Assembly: GCF_937616625.2 (NCBI RefSeq)
Contig: NC_065570.1
Coordinates: 68,351,665 to 68,415,664, forward strand
Origin: Mercurialis annua
Taxonomy: Eukaryota; Streptophyta; Magnoliopsida; Malpighiales; Euphorbiaceae
Length of the DNA: 64,000 bases
Direction: 5' to 3'
The number at the start of each line of letters is the position of its first letter. Position 1 is the stretch's first letter. Under the pieces are notes generated by a model. It saw nothing but the letters and a program-made list of their open reading frames with translations, was not told the origin of the DNA and ran no database searches. A program made the translations under genes and the position numbers. Below, one piece after another: positions 47,301-57,303 of this stretch.

Positions 47301-47484
47301 TTTGGTTTCCAACATTAAAGACCAGCTCCTCACCATTCCAGCTTGGATTAAGGTCTCTAATCTTGGTGTGTGTTCTCTGTCTTTGCTCATCAAAGTCGAC
47401 TTGTACAAAAGGATTACAAGAACCTTGGCCATCTTTAGGCATAAGATCAGTTGCACCAAGAATTTGTACTATTAACTTGGCCAT
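44371..47484 (-). CDS. MCTP: Multiple C2 domain and transmembrane region protein (MCTP, QUIRKY-like)
   Basis: This intronless gene encodes 1037 residues. Plant MCTPs are ER-anchored tethers that bind anionic lipids through C2 domains; QUIRKY and FTIP relatives act at plasmodesmata and in trafficking. The N-terminal C2 domain (about 1-130, AKLIVQILGATDLMPKDGQG) is followed by a low-complexity linker (about 140-290) with a lysine run and an HHHQNPAPAPAPA stretch. Three more C2 domains begin near 303 (MHYLYVSVVKARDLPVMD), 465 (LYYLRVHVMEAQDLFP) and 635 (GVLELGILSARNLLPM). The C-terminal PRT_C region has two hydrophobic segments (about 870-905 and 980-1012). The presence of the N-terminal C2A domain and the length place it nearer the QUIRKY/MCTP14-16 branch than the shorter FTIP1 branch. 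The start ATG is at 47484. No break is seen. Confidence 0.95.
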   Translation of the reverse strand: MAKLIVQILGATDLMPKDGQGSCNPFVQVDFDEQRQRTHTKIRDLNPSWNGEELVFNVGNQRDLSGKTIEVVVYHERQGHDTSGHDKNFLGRVRISGDSVSLSESEASIHRYPLEKRGLFSNIKGDIALKIFALLDGNAHNYFSSPPPSVSHHFQQPKNAVNYENEAIPLQEISTNKLEHDFLEKKSKKKKEKEVRTFHSLGTAAGGGSAHHHQNPAPAPAPAMSSGFGFGFGSQTHVMKEKTPTVEARTDYARAGPATVMHMQVPKQNPEFLLVETRPPLAARMRYRGGDKTMSTYDLVEQMHYLYVSVVKARDLPVMDVTGSVDPYVEVKLGNYKGRTKHLEKNQNPMWNQIFAFSKDRLQANLLEVTVKDKDFVKDDFVGRIMFDLTEVPLRVPPDSPLAPQWYKMEDKKGDKTKQGEIMLAVWMGTQADESFPEAWHSDAHDIGHTNLANTRSKVYFSPKLYYLRVHVMEAQDLFPSDKGRAPDVIVKVQLGNQGRVTRAARSINPAWGEELMFVASEPFEDYIIVSVEDKVGPGKDEIMGRVIIPVRDVPPRRDTAKLPDPRWFNLLKPSLAVEEGAEKKKDKFSSKILLCLCLDTGYHVLDESTHFSSDLQPSSKFLRKERIGVLELGILSARNLLPMKGRDGRNTDAYSVAKYGNKWVRTRTLLDNLNPRWNEQYTWDVHDPCTVITIAVFDNCHINGSKEDARDQRIGKVRIRLSTLETDRIYTHYYPLLVLTSGGLKKHGEIQLALRFTCTAWVNLVAQYSRPLLPKMHYIQPISVRHIDWLRHQAMQIVSARLGRAEPPLRRETVEYMLDVDYHMWSLRRSKANFGRIMSLLTGIAAICKWFNDICTWRNPITTCLVHVLFLILVCYPELILPTIFLYLFVIGIWNYRFRPRHPPHMDTRISQADNVHPDELDEEFDTFPTTRPADIVRMRYDRLRSVAGRVQTVVGDLASQGERAQAILSWRDSRATAIFIIFSLIWAVFIYITPFQVVAVLVGLYLLRHPRFRSKMPSVPVNFFKRLPSKSDMLL

Positions 47485-47658
47485 GGTGTGTGAGAAATTG
47501 TGTTGAGGATTGAAGAATTTGAGAGTTAAAGGGAAAAAGAGAATGAAGAAATGGAGTGGTGGGTAGAGGAAAGAGTAAGATTAAAGCAGAAGAAGAGGAA
47601 GAGTGAAGATGTGGTGGTCATTTTGGAGTAAGAAGAGAGAAACAATATGAAAATTAAT

Positions 47659-47687
47659 ATTGAATATTGAATATTGAATATTGAATT
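47659..47687. repeat. (TATTGAA)4 minisatellite
   Basis: Four consecutive TATTGAA units lie about 180 bp upstream of the MCTP start codon. Confidence 0.9.
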
Positions 47688-48189
47688 TAAAGGTGAAGTG
47701 GGAGATTCATTTCTGATGGGTACATGTGTGTTATTTAGAGAAAGAGAGAGGGAGATAGTGAGAAAACAATAGTCTTTTAGTGATCATTTTTTACTATTTC
47801 TTTCTTCATTTTCCATCTTTTTCATATCTCACACCTCTGTCTCTTACTTAGGGAGGGAGGGAGGGAGGGGGGATTTTAATCAGAAAATTTAGTTGGTGGA
47901 AGGAGATGCTTTTTCGCCTCTCGCCGAAAATCATCGTCTTTTTGCCCATTTGTTTTATATTTAGTAATTTGTATGTGTTTATTCTTGATTAAATCAAGAA
48001 CGCTAAGTGTTTATTCGAACTTCAAATTTAATTTTTCTAATGAATCAACAAATTTATGATGAGATAACCTACTAGTATAGTTTCAATTTTATTTGTAAAA
48101 TTATTCCGATTTTAAAACTTTATCTTTTTGCTCTCCTATCATAATATTTCTATTTGTACTCTTCAATTATATTAAAAATAAAATTATAA

Positions 48190-48480
48190 AACCCGTCCTT
48201 TTAATTATTATTTTTAAATCGTCTAAACTATTTTACATATTATTTTTAAAAACAATTGTAAACTGCATTTTTAAAATCGTTTGAGACTATTTGAAGCTCT
48301 TTTACTGCTGTGTTTTAGACATTATTTTAAAAATTGTTGTAGAAACTGTTTTTAAAAATGGTTGCAAACTATGTTCTTAGAAATCGTTTGAAACACTTTT
48401 AAAAAACTGTTTTAGAAACTATTTTATAAATAATTATATTTTTAAAAATTATTTAGAATCCTTTTATAAAAAAAATTACT
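48190..48480. repeat. Degenerate GTTTGAAAC-type repeat block, copy 1
   Basis: Repeated variants of 'gtttgaaac', 'ttgtagaaactg' and 'aactgtttttaaaa' recur every ~20-40 bases. The same vocabulary fills 60880-61500. Confidence 0.55.
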
Positions 48481-49055
48481 CTAGAACAAGATTTAAAGTT
48501 AGAATATTCAAAATCTCATGCACAAAATATTCGATTCAAATTAAAAAATTAGATTCCATTTCTCTAGTTATTAAAAGTATGATCAAATTTAATACTATTC
48601 TTTTTGGTAATATTATGATCAAATTTAATATTATAAAAAGTATGATCAAATTTAATATTAATATTCAGCATTATAAGATAGGTGTGCCACAATTAAGCAA
48701 CCAATTTTGGTTAACATTGTAATGATAGATTTGATGGGAATAATGCTTAGATAAGAAGAGAAGAGAATGCAAAATTAAATACTAAGGTGGAAATTGATCA
48801 TCACTTCATTGATGAAAGCCTAAAAACCTTTTCTAAAAGCAGTCTGATAGTATCAATTAATTGGATCTATACTTTTCAAGGAATTAGGCAGCATATCCAT
48901 TATTATTATTGTAATAATTAATTTTTGTGGGGAAGTTGTCTAGTTCTATTGCCTAAAAGGTCAGCAATTCCATAAATCTTCACCTTTTTTTATCAGCAAA
49001 TCAGATTGAATCTCACTTTCCCTTTACATGACTTTTAGCATCTTCTTTTAACGCT

Positions 49056-49371
49056 TATAGAGGCTCCTGTACTTTACATTTTTTTTTCCGTAGATATATA
49101 CACTTTATTTTTGTATTATCTGATCCTTCTACTTATCTATTTTCGATTTTCAGGTCCTTTTTGAGTTTTTTTTAGTCCCTCTACTTATAATTATTTTTTC
49201 GTCCAGTCCCTATACTTACAATATTTTTTCCCTCCAGCCACACAAAATGACTGAAAAAAACTCAAAAAGGACCTGAAAAATAAAAATAGATAATTAGAAG
49301 GATCAGATAATACAAAAATGAAGTATAAGAACCTACGGAAAAAAAAGTGTAAAGTACAAGGGCCTCTAGAT
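49056..49371. mobile_element. MITE with ~100-base inverted arms
   Basis: The left arm 'ttatagaggctcctgtacttta' pairs with 'taaagtacaagggcctctag' on the right. Inner arms include the inverted pair 'caggtcctttttgagttttttt' / 'aaaactcaaaaaggacctg'. No clear target duplication was found. Confidence 0.65.
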
Positions 49372-51200
49372 GGGTTTGGCCTTTATTTATTTATTTTTCA
49401 CAAATATGTGAGCATTCTGATATTTTTTCAGTATTATTTCTTTTCCGTTTAAATAAAAAAATAATTTTAAAAATATAAATATTAAAAAATGTAATAGATA
49501 TAAATAAAATAATTGAATTTCTAAAAAAATATCACATCTACTCTTATTTAATATAGTAATAACTTTTTATCTTTTAATAGTTTTTTAAATTTTCTTTTTA
49601 ATATATTTTATTATAATTAATAAAAATATATATGATAATTAATCATTCAAATGATAAATAATTTTATATAAATTTTAAAAAAATAGTCTTATTTATTAAC
49701 TTAAGACGGAAAGAGTAATATTTTTGAAAAAGTTAAAACAGTTATAAATTATTTTCAAACGGATATCTAAATTTATTACTACAACATCAATTTTAAAATA
49801 AATAAAAATATTTAGTCAAATGTAATTTTTAATTTTTATATATACAAAATGTAAAATAAATTACAAGCACCTCCAATGCAAGAATAAAATAGTGTGCTAA
49901 TGACAATAATTTATCATTGAGGTTTAAAATATAACTCAATGGGAATATTATAATTATTGTCTAATTTGACATATGCTTGGTGTTAAATTTGAGTATAATT
50001 AAAGCACATGCTAAATTTTATGTTTAATAACTAATTATTTTTGAATTAACATTTTATCCTGTTAATTTTGTTATATTTGTTATTTTAGCACACAAGTTTC
50101 TTTAACTCTTTTTTTAATTTTTTTTATTCTTATGATCTCCTTCGATTTTTTATTTTTTATTTTTCGAAAGAAAAACACCAACATAATAAAAGAAAGTGAA
50201 CATTTTTTCCGTCAAATGAATCGGTCTTTCTCTTCTCTTAATAATTTATTTAATAGAGTGTATTATTATCAAAGAAGAAGACATATGTTATATTTGATTT
50301 TTAGAAAAAATATACAAATAATTTTTTTATCAAATGATAAAATAACTAATGATTTTAATAAAAAAAATTATCATATGATTTAATAAAAAAATTATCATTA
50401 ATAACTAATTAAACTATTTTTCTTAACTAATACTACTTTGACTATTTAATAATTACTATTTTAATTATTTTTTAATCGTATAGAATTTTAAATAAGATAA
50501 ACTATTTCAATGAACTACTATTTTAATTTTTATTTTATATTTTCTATAATTATAAAATTTAAGTACCAATTAAAATTTTTTATTTGATAATTTGACGAGT
50601 CACACTACGAGCCACGTGAAGCGACACTAGTATATTTAAAAATCAAAATAAGGTGGAAGTTCGATTTTTTTGGTTTGTTCGGTACATGAAGCGCTAATAT
50701 CAAACTAAAAATGCAATCAAATTTTAAACCGAATCAAATCATATTAACCGTTTTAACCACTTTATTTTCAATTTCAATTAGGTTGAGCTCAGTTTTTTTG
50801 GTTGGGCTCGGATTTTTCTCACCCATGCCATATAGAGTACAAAATAGTAGCAATTTAGAAAGATTGACACAAACTTCAAGAATTCTTTCTTACTTGTTGT
50901 GAACTCAGCAAGCCAAATTCTTTGACCTAGTTAATGTTTGTTTCTAACTTAGAAAAAGAAAACTAACTTTGTTGTGGCATGACAACTAGTGTTTTTTTTT
51001 AAGGGAGATAAGTAGTGTTTTAAGAACTAAATCAGACTGATTCTCAAAAAATAAAGAACTAAATCAGACTGACTGATTTAATTGGCTTAGCTATTAATTC
51101 AATGTCTGTCCAGTTTAGATATTTTTTAAAAAATACGAAATTGATATAGGATAAACCATAAACACCGACTTATTTTTATATATTTAATAATAATTTATTT
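49372..51200. other. No supported gene (49.4-51.2 kb)
   Basis: The sequence is very AT-rich. Open frames at 50132-50383 and 50711-50902 have no recognisable content. Around 50640-50820 there are 'aaaccga / ggtt' runs like the old MITE family at 4059-4457. Confidence 0.45.
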
Positions 51201-51760
51201 AGCGTTTTTTTCATCAAAAGTTAAAACTTCCATTAATGAGAATGAAAATTAAACATAAATGAATAGTTTTCTAACGCATTGAAAGAATTATTTTATAATA
51301 ATGATGATAGCTGTTAATACAGATATTGAATAGGGTTTTTTCAACCATCAAAATATTATCCAAATACATAAATGGTTTAAATTGAAAATACGATCTTAAA
51401 ACCGCTTGATTCTTGAAACTTCAAACTTTTCAAATCTCATCTTCAACATAAATCCATAAGTTATCTCCCAATTTTTAGAGTAGTTAAATTTTAAACAGAT
51501 GATCATTGCCGGTTCATCCACCGGTTTTCACTGATGATAAGTAGCAGGTTTCTTGGGGCAGGAATTGTAAAGATGAGATGTCTTAGAAAGGTGTTGTTAT
51601 ACATATGTTGAACCGAAATGTCCTATTTACATACGACACAAATTTGCAATAACTACATTCTATCAGTTCAGTAAGGTGCAATAAATATGTATAGCAACAT
51701 TAATTCTGAAGTTGATTGAGTCTTGCTTCCTTTATTTTCTATCTTCTCTGACTTGTCTTA
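51201..51760 (-). repeat. Possible LINE 3' fragment
   Basis: On the minus strand the segment ends 'ctcattaatggaagttttaac' followed by an A-rich run at about 51207, like the tail of the LINE insertions at 34567 and 63558. No reading frame or target duplication was identified, so this is tentative. Confidence 0.3.
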
Positions 51761-51960
51761 CATCTATGTTGTTCTTGATAGTGAGAGAAGACTTTAAAAT
51801 AAATGAATAGAAAGTTCAATTTCATGCAAATTAGGTCATTAGTCGGTAATCGAGTCGAATCTAGTTAAAACACTATCAAATTTATTTCAACTTGACTCTA
51901 AAATTTAAAAGCTCAAATTCGACTGAAGTTCGATTGAGTTCTATTTTAAATATTTGAGTT

Positions 51961-52196
51961 TATTAAAGATAATTAAATCAAGAAGGAGAAGATATTTATA
52001 AGTGAAGAAATCAGAAGCTTAAGCAGTTATTGTTAGTAAAAGAAGTTTGTTAATATAGCCGTTGTGGGTTTAGAGAATACTCAAGTGACAACTGTCACCT
52101 CTGTCTATAAATACCGTTGTAACAGTATTCATTATTTTCTAATGAGAATTAATCTTCTTCCTCACTATACTTTCTGAATTCTTAATATTCTTGATA
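51961..52196 (+). repeat. 5' LTR, 236 bp
   Basis: It carries a TATA-like 'tctataaatacc' near 52104-52115, a plausible promoter for the element. It lacks 18 bases found at about 57245-57262 in the 3' LTR, at a place flanked by short 'atcttctt' repeats. Confidence 0.95.
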
Positions 52197-52208
52197 TGGT
52201 ATCAGAGC
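52197..52208 (+). other. Primer-binding site (initiator tRNA-Met)
   Basis: TGGTATCAGAGC directly follows the 5' LTR. It is the usual complement of the 3' end of plant initiator methionine tRNA used by copia elements. Confidence 0.93.
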
Positions 52209-52411
52209 ACAAACTCTGAAAATTTCAATCTCAATCGCAAAAAGAAATCAATTTCAATTTTAGTTCAAAATCAGTCTCAAAAATCAATTACAGATCACAA
52301 TCAGTTCATCATCAATTTCTTTAATCTTTTCTTCTTTACAGATTATTAAATTCCTCTTTCTTGTTTCTTGTTTCTTGTTTCTTTTCTTCTTTCTCTCCAA
52401 AAACCCTAATC

Positions 52412-55400
52412 ATGGCATTTCAAGTTTCTGAAGCAGAAAATCCTGCAAGTCCTTTCTACTTACATCCCAGTGAGAACCCCTCATTAATTCTCGTTTCACC
52501 TTTAATGAATGGGCAAAATTTTCACTCGTGGTTTCGTTCTATGCGTATGTGTCTATTGTCAAAGAATAAGCTGAAATTTGTGGATGGAAGTATCATTGTT
52601 CCTGCAAAGACTGATCCAATCTATCCGTATTGGGAAAGATGTAATACTATGGTGATTTCTTGGATTCTGAGATCTTTATCTCCTTCCATAGCTCAAAGTA
52701 TATTATGGATGGACAATGCACTGGATGTCTGGAAGGATCTCTTTGATCGTTTTTCTCAAGGTAATGCAGTAAGAATTTCAGAATTACAGGAAGAAATATA
52801 TGCTTTTAGGCAAAATAATTTGTCTGTAACAGACTATTTTACTCAATTGAAAGTTCTTTGGGATGAATATCTTAATCTTAGGATTGTTCCTATTTGTTCT
52901 TGTGATCCTCAATGTCATTGTGATGCTTTAAAGATGGTAAAAGATAATCAAGATAATGACTATGTGATAAGATTTCTGAAAGGATTAACTGAAAGTTTTT
53001 CTGTTGTTAAAACACAAATTTTAATGTTAGATCCTCTTCCCAAAATCAATAGAGTTTTTTCACTAGCCTTACAACATGAGAGACAGATTACTACAGGAGG
53101 AGGAATAGTTACTGCTGAATCATCTGTGTTTGCAACACAAGTTAACAATTTTAGACCATCTGGAAATGTTTATAGGCCACCTGGGTATAGAGGTTTTAGG
53201 CCATCTTTTGGAAATTCAAATGCTGGTTATCGTCCTCAGGGGGGACAAAGGAGATTTTTTACAGCACCTAATAATGGAAAACCCTTGTGTAGTTACTGTG
53301 GTGTATCTGGTCACACCATTGACATATGTTTTAAAAAACATGGATTTCCTCCTGGATATAAGCCTAGATTTAGACCTCAATCTAATGTAAATCAACCTCA
53401 GTCTTATGTGAATCAAGTTGGAGATATAAGTGTATTTGAGGATAATGAAAATGCTTATTCTTATGAGCAAAGTCAAGATTATGAGCAGAATCAAGGTTAT
53501 GAGCAGAGTCAAGGTTATGGTCATATTGAAGTTTATGGAAATCAAGGAGTTGCTGATTATGATAAAAGTTCTTTGGATCATGGAGTTCAGAGTTCTAATA
53601 ATTCATCAATGTTCACAAAGGAGCAATATTCACAAATTATGAATATGATACAACAACAAAATAATTCTGTTGCTGCCAATGAATCTAGTGGTATGAAAAC
53701 TTTGATTCCTAAGGTGAATACTGTGTCTACAAACTTTGTTGCTGCACCTGAGGAGACAGGTACACATTTCTTTTCTTTCTCTTATTTTAATACTTTTGCT
53801 GGTTGCACATATATTAAAAAACAAACTAAAATTCATTGGATAATTGACTCAGGAGCAACAGACCATATTGTTTGTTCTTTGGAATCATTTACTGCTTATA
53901 AAAAAGTGCATAATATATTTGTCACATTACCTAATTTCACTAAAGTTCCAGTAACACATGTAGGTATTGTCAAGTTTAGTAGTGATTTAATCCTTAAAGA
54001 TGTGTTGTTTGTACCTGATTTTTCTTTTAATTTAATATCAACAAGCAAGTTGATATCTCAATATGATTATTGTTTCATAATTCATAGAAATATTTGCATT
54101 ATACAGGATCCTATCAAATGGAAGATGATTGGATCAGCTAAACAAATTCAAGGACTTTATCATCTTGATAAAGAACAATTTGATGTTTCAAATATTGTTG
54201 CTGCTTCTGTTGTTTCTGATTCAAATGTTGTTTCTGTTTCTGAAAGTTTGATTAATTCTGTTGATGCAAATACAATTTGGCATTATAGATTAGGACATTT
54301 AGCTAATTCTAGATTGAAATGTTTGCAATCTATTGAATCATCAATAAAGGTTCCTGTTGAAAAACATTGCAAAACATGTCATTTAGCAAAACAGAAAAAG
54401 ATTCCTTTTCCTTTAAGTTCATCTATTGTTGATAAATCATTTGATCTTTTGCACATGGATATTTGGGGACCAGCTAGAACACATTCATTATATGGGCACA
54501 AATATTTTTTAACTATAGTTGATGACAAGAGTAGATATACATGGTTGTATTTAATGAAAGCTAAGTCAGATGCTAGAACTATAGTTCAAAGTTTTTGTCA
54601 ACTTGTAGAAACACAGTTTGATAGCAAAGTAAAATGTATTAGAAGTGATAATGGGCTTGAGTTTGATATGGTTGCATTTTATCAGTCAAAAGGCATAGTT
54701 CATCAAACATCATGTGTATACACTCCTGAACAAAATTCAGTAGTGGAGAGAAAACATCAACATGTTCTTAATGTAGCTAGAGCCCTTAAATTTCAGTCAT
54801 CCATGCCTTTGATTTTCTGGTCAGATTGTGTTTTACATGCTACATATCTAATTAATAGAACACCTTCTCCCATTATTGATAATAAAACACCATATGAGCT
54901 TCTATACAATAAATTGCCAGTTTTAAATCATTTAAAAGTTTTTGGTTGTATGGCATATGCATCAACTTTGTTACATGAAAGACATAAATTTACTCCAAGA
55001 GCTACACAATGTATGTTTATAGGTTTTTCAGAAAATACTAAAGGATATAAGTTGTATGATATGCAATCTAAGCAAATTTTTGTTTCTAGGAATGTAAGAT
55101 TTTATGAACATTTATTTCCATTTCAAGAAAATGTTAATATTCCAGAATCTATTATTAATGATGCTGTATTTCCTGTGTATATTGATGCTTTGCCTATAGA
55201 TATTAATAAGGGTAGTAATAATATTGATGAACAATTAGTTACTGCTAATAGAAATGAATCAATTGTTTCTAATGATGAAGTTATTAGTGATAATATTATT
55301 GAAACAGATAGAAATGTAATTAGGAAGTCATCTAGAGTCAGTAGCAAACCTGCATTTTTAAAGGACTATGTTTATAAGCTTCCAGGAACTAATGCTGTTA

Positions 55401-57037
55401 GTAAGCATAAGACTACACCACATGTTTTATCTAGAGTTATGACTTTTGACAAACTTAGTGAAAATCACAAGGTTTTTAATGTTGCAATAGACTCTGTTCC
55501 AGAACCTAAGACATATAATGAAGCTATAAAGCATGTCTGTTGGAAAGATGCAATGCAAAAAGAATTAGATGCTTTACAAAATAATAATACTTGGATTTTA
55601 ACACATTTACCTGCTGGAAAACAGCCTATAGGTTGTAAATGGGTTTATAAAACTAAGTACAATAGTGATGGGACTATAGAAAGACATAAGGCTAGATTAG
55701 TAGCAAAAGGCTACACTCAACAGTATGGTATAGATTACATTGACACCTTTTCCCCTGTTGCCAAAATGTCTACTATTCGTGTATTGTTAGCTGTTGCAGC
55801 TTCAAGGAATTGGTTTTTGCAGCAATTGGATATCAACAATGCCTTCTTGCATGGGGATCTTCATGAAGAAGTGTATATGCAGCTTCCACTTGGACTTTCA
55901 AATACACAGCCCAATCTAGTCTGCAAGTTAACAAAATCATTATATGGGTTGAAGCAGGCTAGTAGGCAGTGGAATAAGAAGCTAACTGATGCTTTACTAT
56001 CACAAGGATTCAATCAAACAGCTTCAGATTCTTCATTATTTACCAGACAGAATAATGAGTCCTTCACAGCATTGTTAATTTATGTGGATGATGTCATCCT
56101 CACAGGCAATAATATGGAGGTTATCCAATCAGTTAAAACTTATCTTGATGATACTTTCAAAATCAAGGATCTTGGCAATTTGAAGTTTTTCTTAGGATTG
56201 GAGGTTGCAAGGTCAAAGGCAGGTATAAATTTATGCCAAAAGAAATATACACTGGACTTATTAAAAGACACAGGCTATATTGGATCAAAGCCAGCTTCAA
56301 CACCAATGACATCAGAAACTAGATTGAATAAAGCTGACAGTGAAGATTTCAAAGACATACAAGCTTACAGAAGATTAGTTGGGAGGTTAATCTATCTTTG
56401 CAGCACCAGGCCTGATATCTCATTTCCAGTTCAACAGCTATCACAATTCATGGATTGTCCTACTGACAAACATTATGCTGCAACTGGAAGAATTCTGAGA
56501 TATCTTAAGAAGTCACCTGGTCAAGGATTATTTTTTCCTGCATCTAATGATCTCAAGTTAAAAGCATTTGCTGATTCTGATTGGGCAACATGTTCTGACA
56601 GTAGGAAGTCTATAACTGGTTTTTGTACATTTCTGGGAAAATCTTTAATATCCTGGAAAACCAAAAAGCAAGCAACTGTGTCAAAATCTAGCACAGAGGC
56701 AGAATATAGGGCATTGGCAAATGTCACATGTGAGATTCAATGGCTTTCCTACCTACTGCAAGATCTTCAAGTAAGTAATGCTACACCAGCAATGGTATAT
56801 TGTGACAACCAGTCAGCCTGTTATTTGGCTCACAATCCAGCATTTCACGAGAGAACTAAACATATAGAAGTGGATTGTCACATTATCAGACAGAAGATTC
56901 AATCTGGCTTAATTCATCTGTTTCCAATAGCTTCTGAACAACAAATTGCTGACTTTTTCACAAAGCCTCTACCTACTGCTCAGTTTCATAATTTCATCAA
57001 CAAGATGGGCATACTTGATATATATGCTCCATCTTGA
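52412..57037 (+). CDS. Copia gag-pol polyprotein
   Basis: This single frame encodes 1541 residues from the ATG at 52412; the frame is open 51 bases upstream but has no ATG there. The order is that of Ty1/copia. A gag region (about 1-250, MNGQNFHSWFRSMRMCL) is followed by a CCHC zinc knuckle (C293, C296, H301, C306) and a Tyr/Gln/Gly-rich repeat stretch. Then come the aspartic protease (IIDSGATDH, D479), the integrase zinc region (HYRLGHLANSRL, CKTCHLAKQ) and catalytic core (LLHMDIWGP, IRSDNGLEF). Reverse transcriptase has YVDD at 1224-1227, and RNase H has ADSDWA near 1388 and TKHIEVDCH near the end. All key catalytic residues I can check are present, so the protein looks functional. It makes the enzymes that copy the element and insert it in the genome. 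Confidence 0.97.
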   Translation: MAFQVSEAENPASPFYLHPSENPSLILVSPLMNGQNFHSWFRSMRMCLLSKNKLKFVDGSIIVPAKTDPIYPYWERCNTMVISWILRSLSPSIAQSILWMDNALDVWKDLFDRFSQGNAVRISELQEEIYAFRQNNLSVTDYFTQLKVLWDEYLNLRIVPICSCDPQCHCDALKMVKDNQDNDYVIRFLKGLTESFSVVKTQILMLDPLPKINRVFSLALQHERQITTGGGIVTAESSVFATQVNNFRPSGNVYRPPGYRGFRPSFGNSNAGYRPQGGQRRFFTAPNNGKPLCSYCGVSGHTIDICFKKHGFPPGYKPRFRPQSNVNQPQSYVNQVGDISVFEDNENAYSYEQSQDYEQNQGYEQSQGYGHIEVYGNQGVADYDKSSLDHGVQSSNNSSMFTKEQYSQIMNMIQQQNNSVAANESSGMKTLIPKVNTVSTNFVAAPEETGTHFFSFSYFNTFAGCTYIKKQTKIHWIIDSGATDHIVCSLESFTAYKKVHNIFVTLPNFTKVPVTHVGIVKFSSDLILKDVLFVPDFSFNLISTSKLISQYDYCFIIHRNICIIQDPIKWKMIGSAKQIQGLYHLDKEQFDVSNIVAASVVSDSNVVSVSESLINSVDANTIWHYRLGHLANSRLKCLQSIESSIKVPVEKHCKTCHLAKQKKIPFPLSSSIVDKSFDLLHMDIWGPARTHSLYGHKYFLTIVDDKSRYTWLYLMKAKSDARTIVQSFCQLVETQFDSKVKCIRSDNGLEFDMVAFYQSKGIVHQTSCVYTPEQNSVVERKHQHVLNVARALKFQSSMPLIFWSDCVLHATYLINRTPSPIIDNKTPYELLYNKLPVLNHLKVFGCMAYASTLLHERHKFTPRATQCMFIGFSENTKGYKLYDMQSKQIFVSRNVRFYEHLFPFQENVNIPESIINDAVFPVYIDALPIDINKGSNNIDEQLVTANRNESIVSNDEVISDNIIETDRNVIRKSSRVSSKPAFLKDYVYKLPGTNAVSKHKTTPHVLSRVMTFDKLSENHKVFNVAIDSVPEPKTYNEAIKHVCWKDAMQKELDALQNNNTWILTHLPAGKQPIGCKWVYKTKYNSDGTIERHKARLVAKGYTQQYGIDYIDTFSPVAKMSTIRVLLAVAASRNWFLQQLDINNAFLHGDLHEEVYMQLPLGLSNTQPNLVCKLTKSLYGLKQASRQWNKKLTDALLSQGFNQTASDSSLFTRQNNESFTALLIYVDDVILTGNNMEVIQSVKTYLDDTFKIKDLGNLKFFLGLEVARSKAGINLCQKKYTLDLLKDTGYIGSKPASTPMTSETRLNKADSEDFKDIQAYRRLVGRLIYLCSTRPDISFPVQQLSQFMDCPTDKHYAATGRILRYLKKSPGQGLFFPASNDLKLKAFADSDWATCSDSRKSITGFCTFLGKSLISWKTKKQATVSKSSTEAEYRALANVTCEIQWLSYLLQDLQVSNATPAMVYCDNQSACYLAHNPAFHERTKHIEVDCHIIRQKIQSGLIHLFPIASEQQIADFFTKPLPTAQFHNFINKMGILDIYAPS
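53460..53522 (+). repeat. 18-base tandem repeat in gag (YEQxQ units)
   Basis: Three consecutive 18-base units encode YEQSQD, YEQNQG and YEQSQG, just after the zinc knuckle. They form a low-complexity tyrosine/glutamine segment. Confidence 0.85.
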
Positions 57038-57044
57038 GGGGGGA
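57034..57044 (+). other. Polypurine tract
   Basis: TTGAGGGGGGA lies directly before the 3' LTR and overlaps the polyprotein stop codon (TGA at 57035-57037). It primes plus-strand synthesis in LTR elements. Confidence 0.85.
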
Positions 57045-57298
57045 TATTAAAGATAATTAAATCAAGAAGGAGAAGATATTTATAAGTGAAGAAATCAGAA
57101 GCTTAAGCAGTTATTGTTAGTAAAAGAAGTTTGTTAATATAGCCGTTGTGGGTTTAGAGAATACTCAAGTGACAACTGTCACCTCTGTCTATAAATACCG
57201 TTGTAACAGTATTCATTATTTTCTAATGAGAATTAATCTTCTTTCACGTGCTCATCTTCTTCCTCACTATACTTTCTGAATTCTTAATATTCTTGATA
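57045..57298 (+). repeat. 3' LTR, 254 bp
   Basis: It appears identical to the 5' LTR except for an extra 18 bases (tcacgtgctcatcttctt-type) at about 57245-57262. The extra piece includes CACGTG. Confidence 0.95.
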
Positions 57299-57303
57299 GA
57301 GTT

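Larger units (their letters stand above)
47485..49055. other. MCTP upstream region with minisatellite and repeats
   Basis: The first ~400 bp are purine-rich on the plus strand, so CT-rich in the direction of the MCTP transcript, including GGGA repeats at about 47851-47867. A seven-base minisatellite and a degenerate repeat block are listed separately. No coding region is supported. Confidence 0.45.
51961..57298 (+). mobile_element. Complete Ty1/copia LTR retrotransposon with TATA-type termini
   Basis: The 5' LTR is 51961-52196 and the 3' LTR 57045-57298. Apart from an 18-base stretch present only in the 3' LTR, the two appear identical base for base. A five-base target duplication GAGTT is at 51956-51960 and 57299-57303. 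LTRs begin TATTAA and end TTGATA, so the element starts TA and ends TA rather than the usual TG...CA. A primer-binding site follows the 5' LTR at once and a polypurine tract precedes the 3' LTR. The internal gag-pol frame is open throughout. These facts indicate a very recent insertion that could still be active. Confidence 0.97.

Noticed and set aside
44501..47475. Plus-strand open frames opposite the MCTP gene (up to 195 codons)
   Set aside because: They are the antisense shadow of a well-supported 1037-residue protein and show no family features.
52361..52411. Extra 17 codons upstream of the copia polyprotein ATG
   Set aside because: The upstream 'start' is a TTG; the first ATG in frame is at 52412 and gives a normal copia N-terminus.
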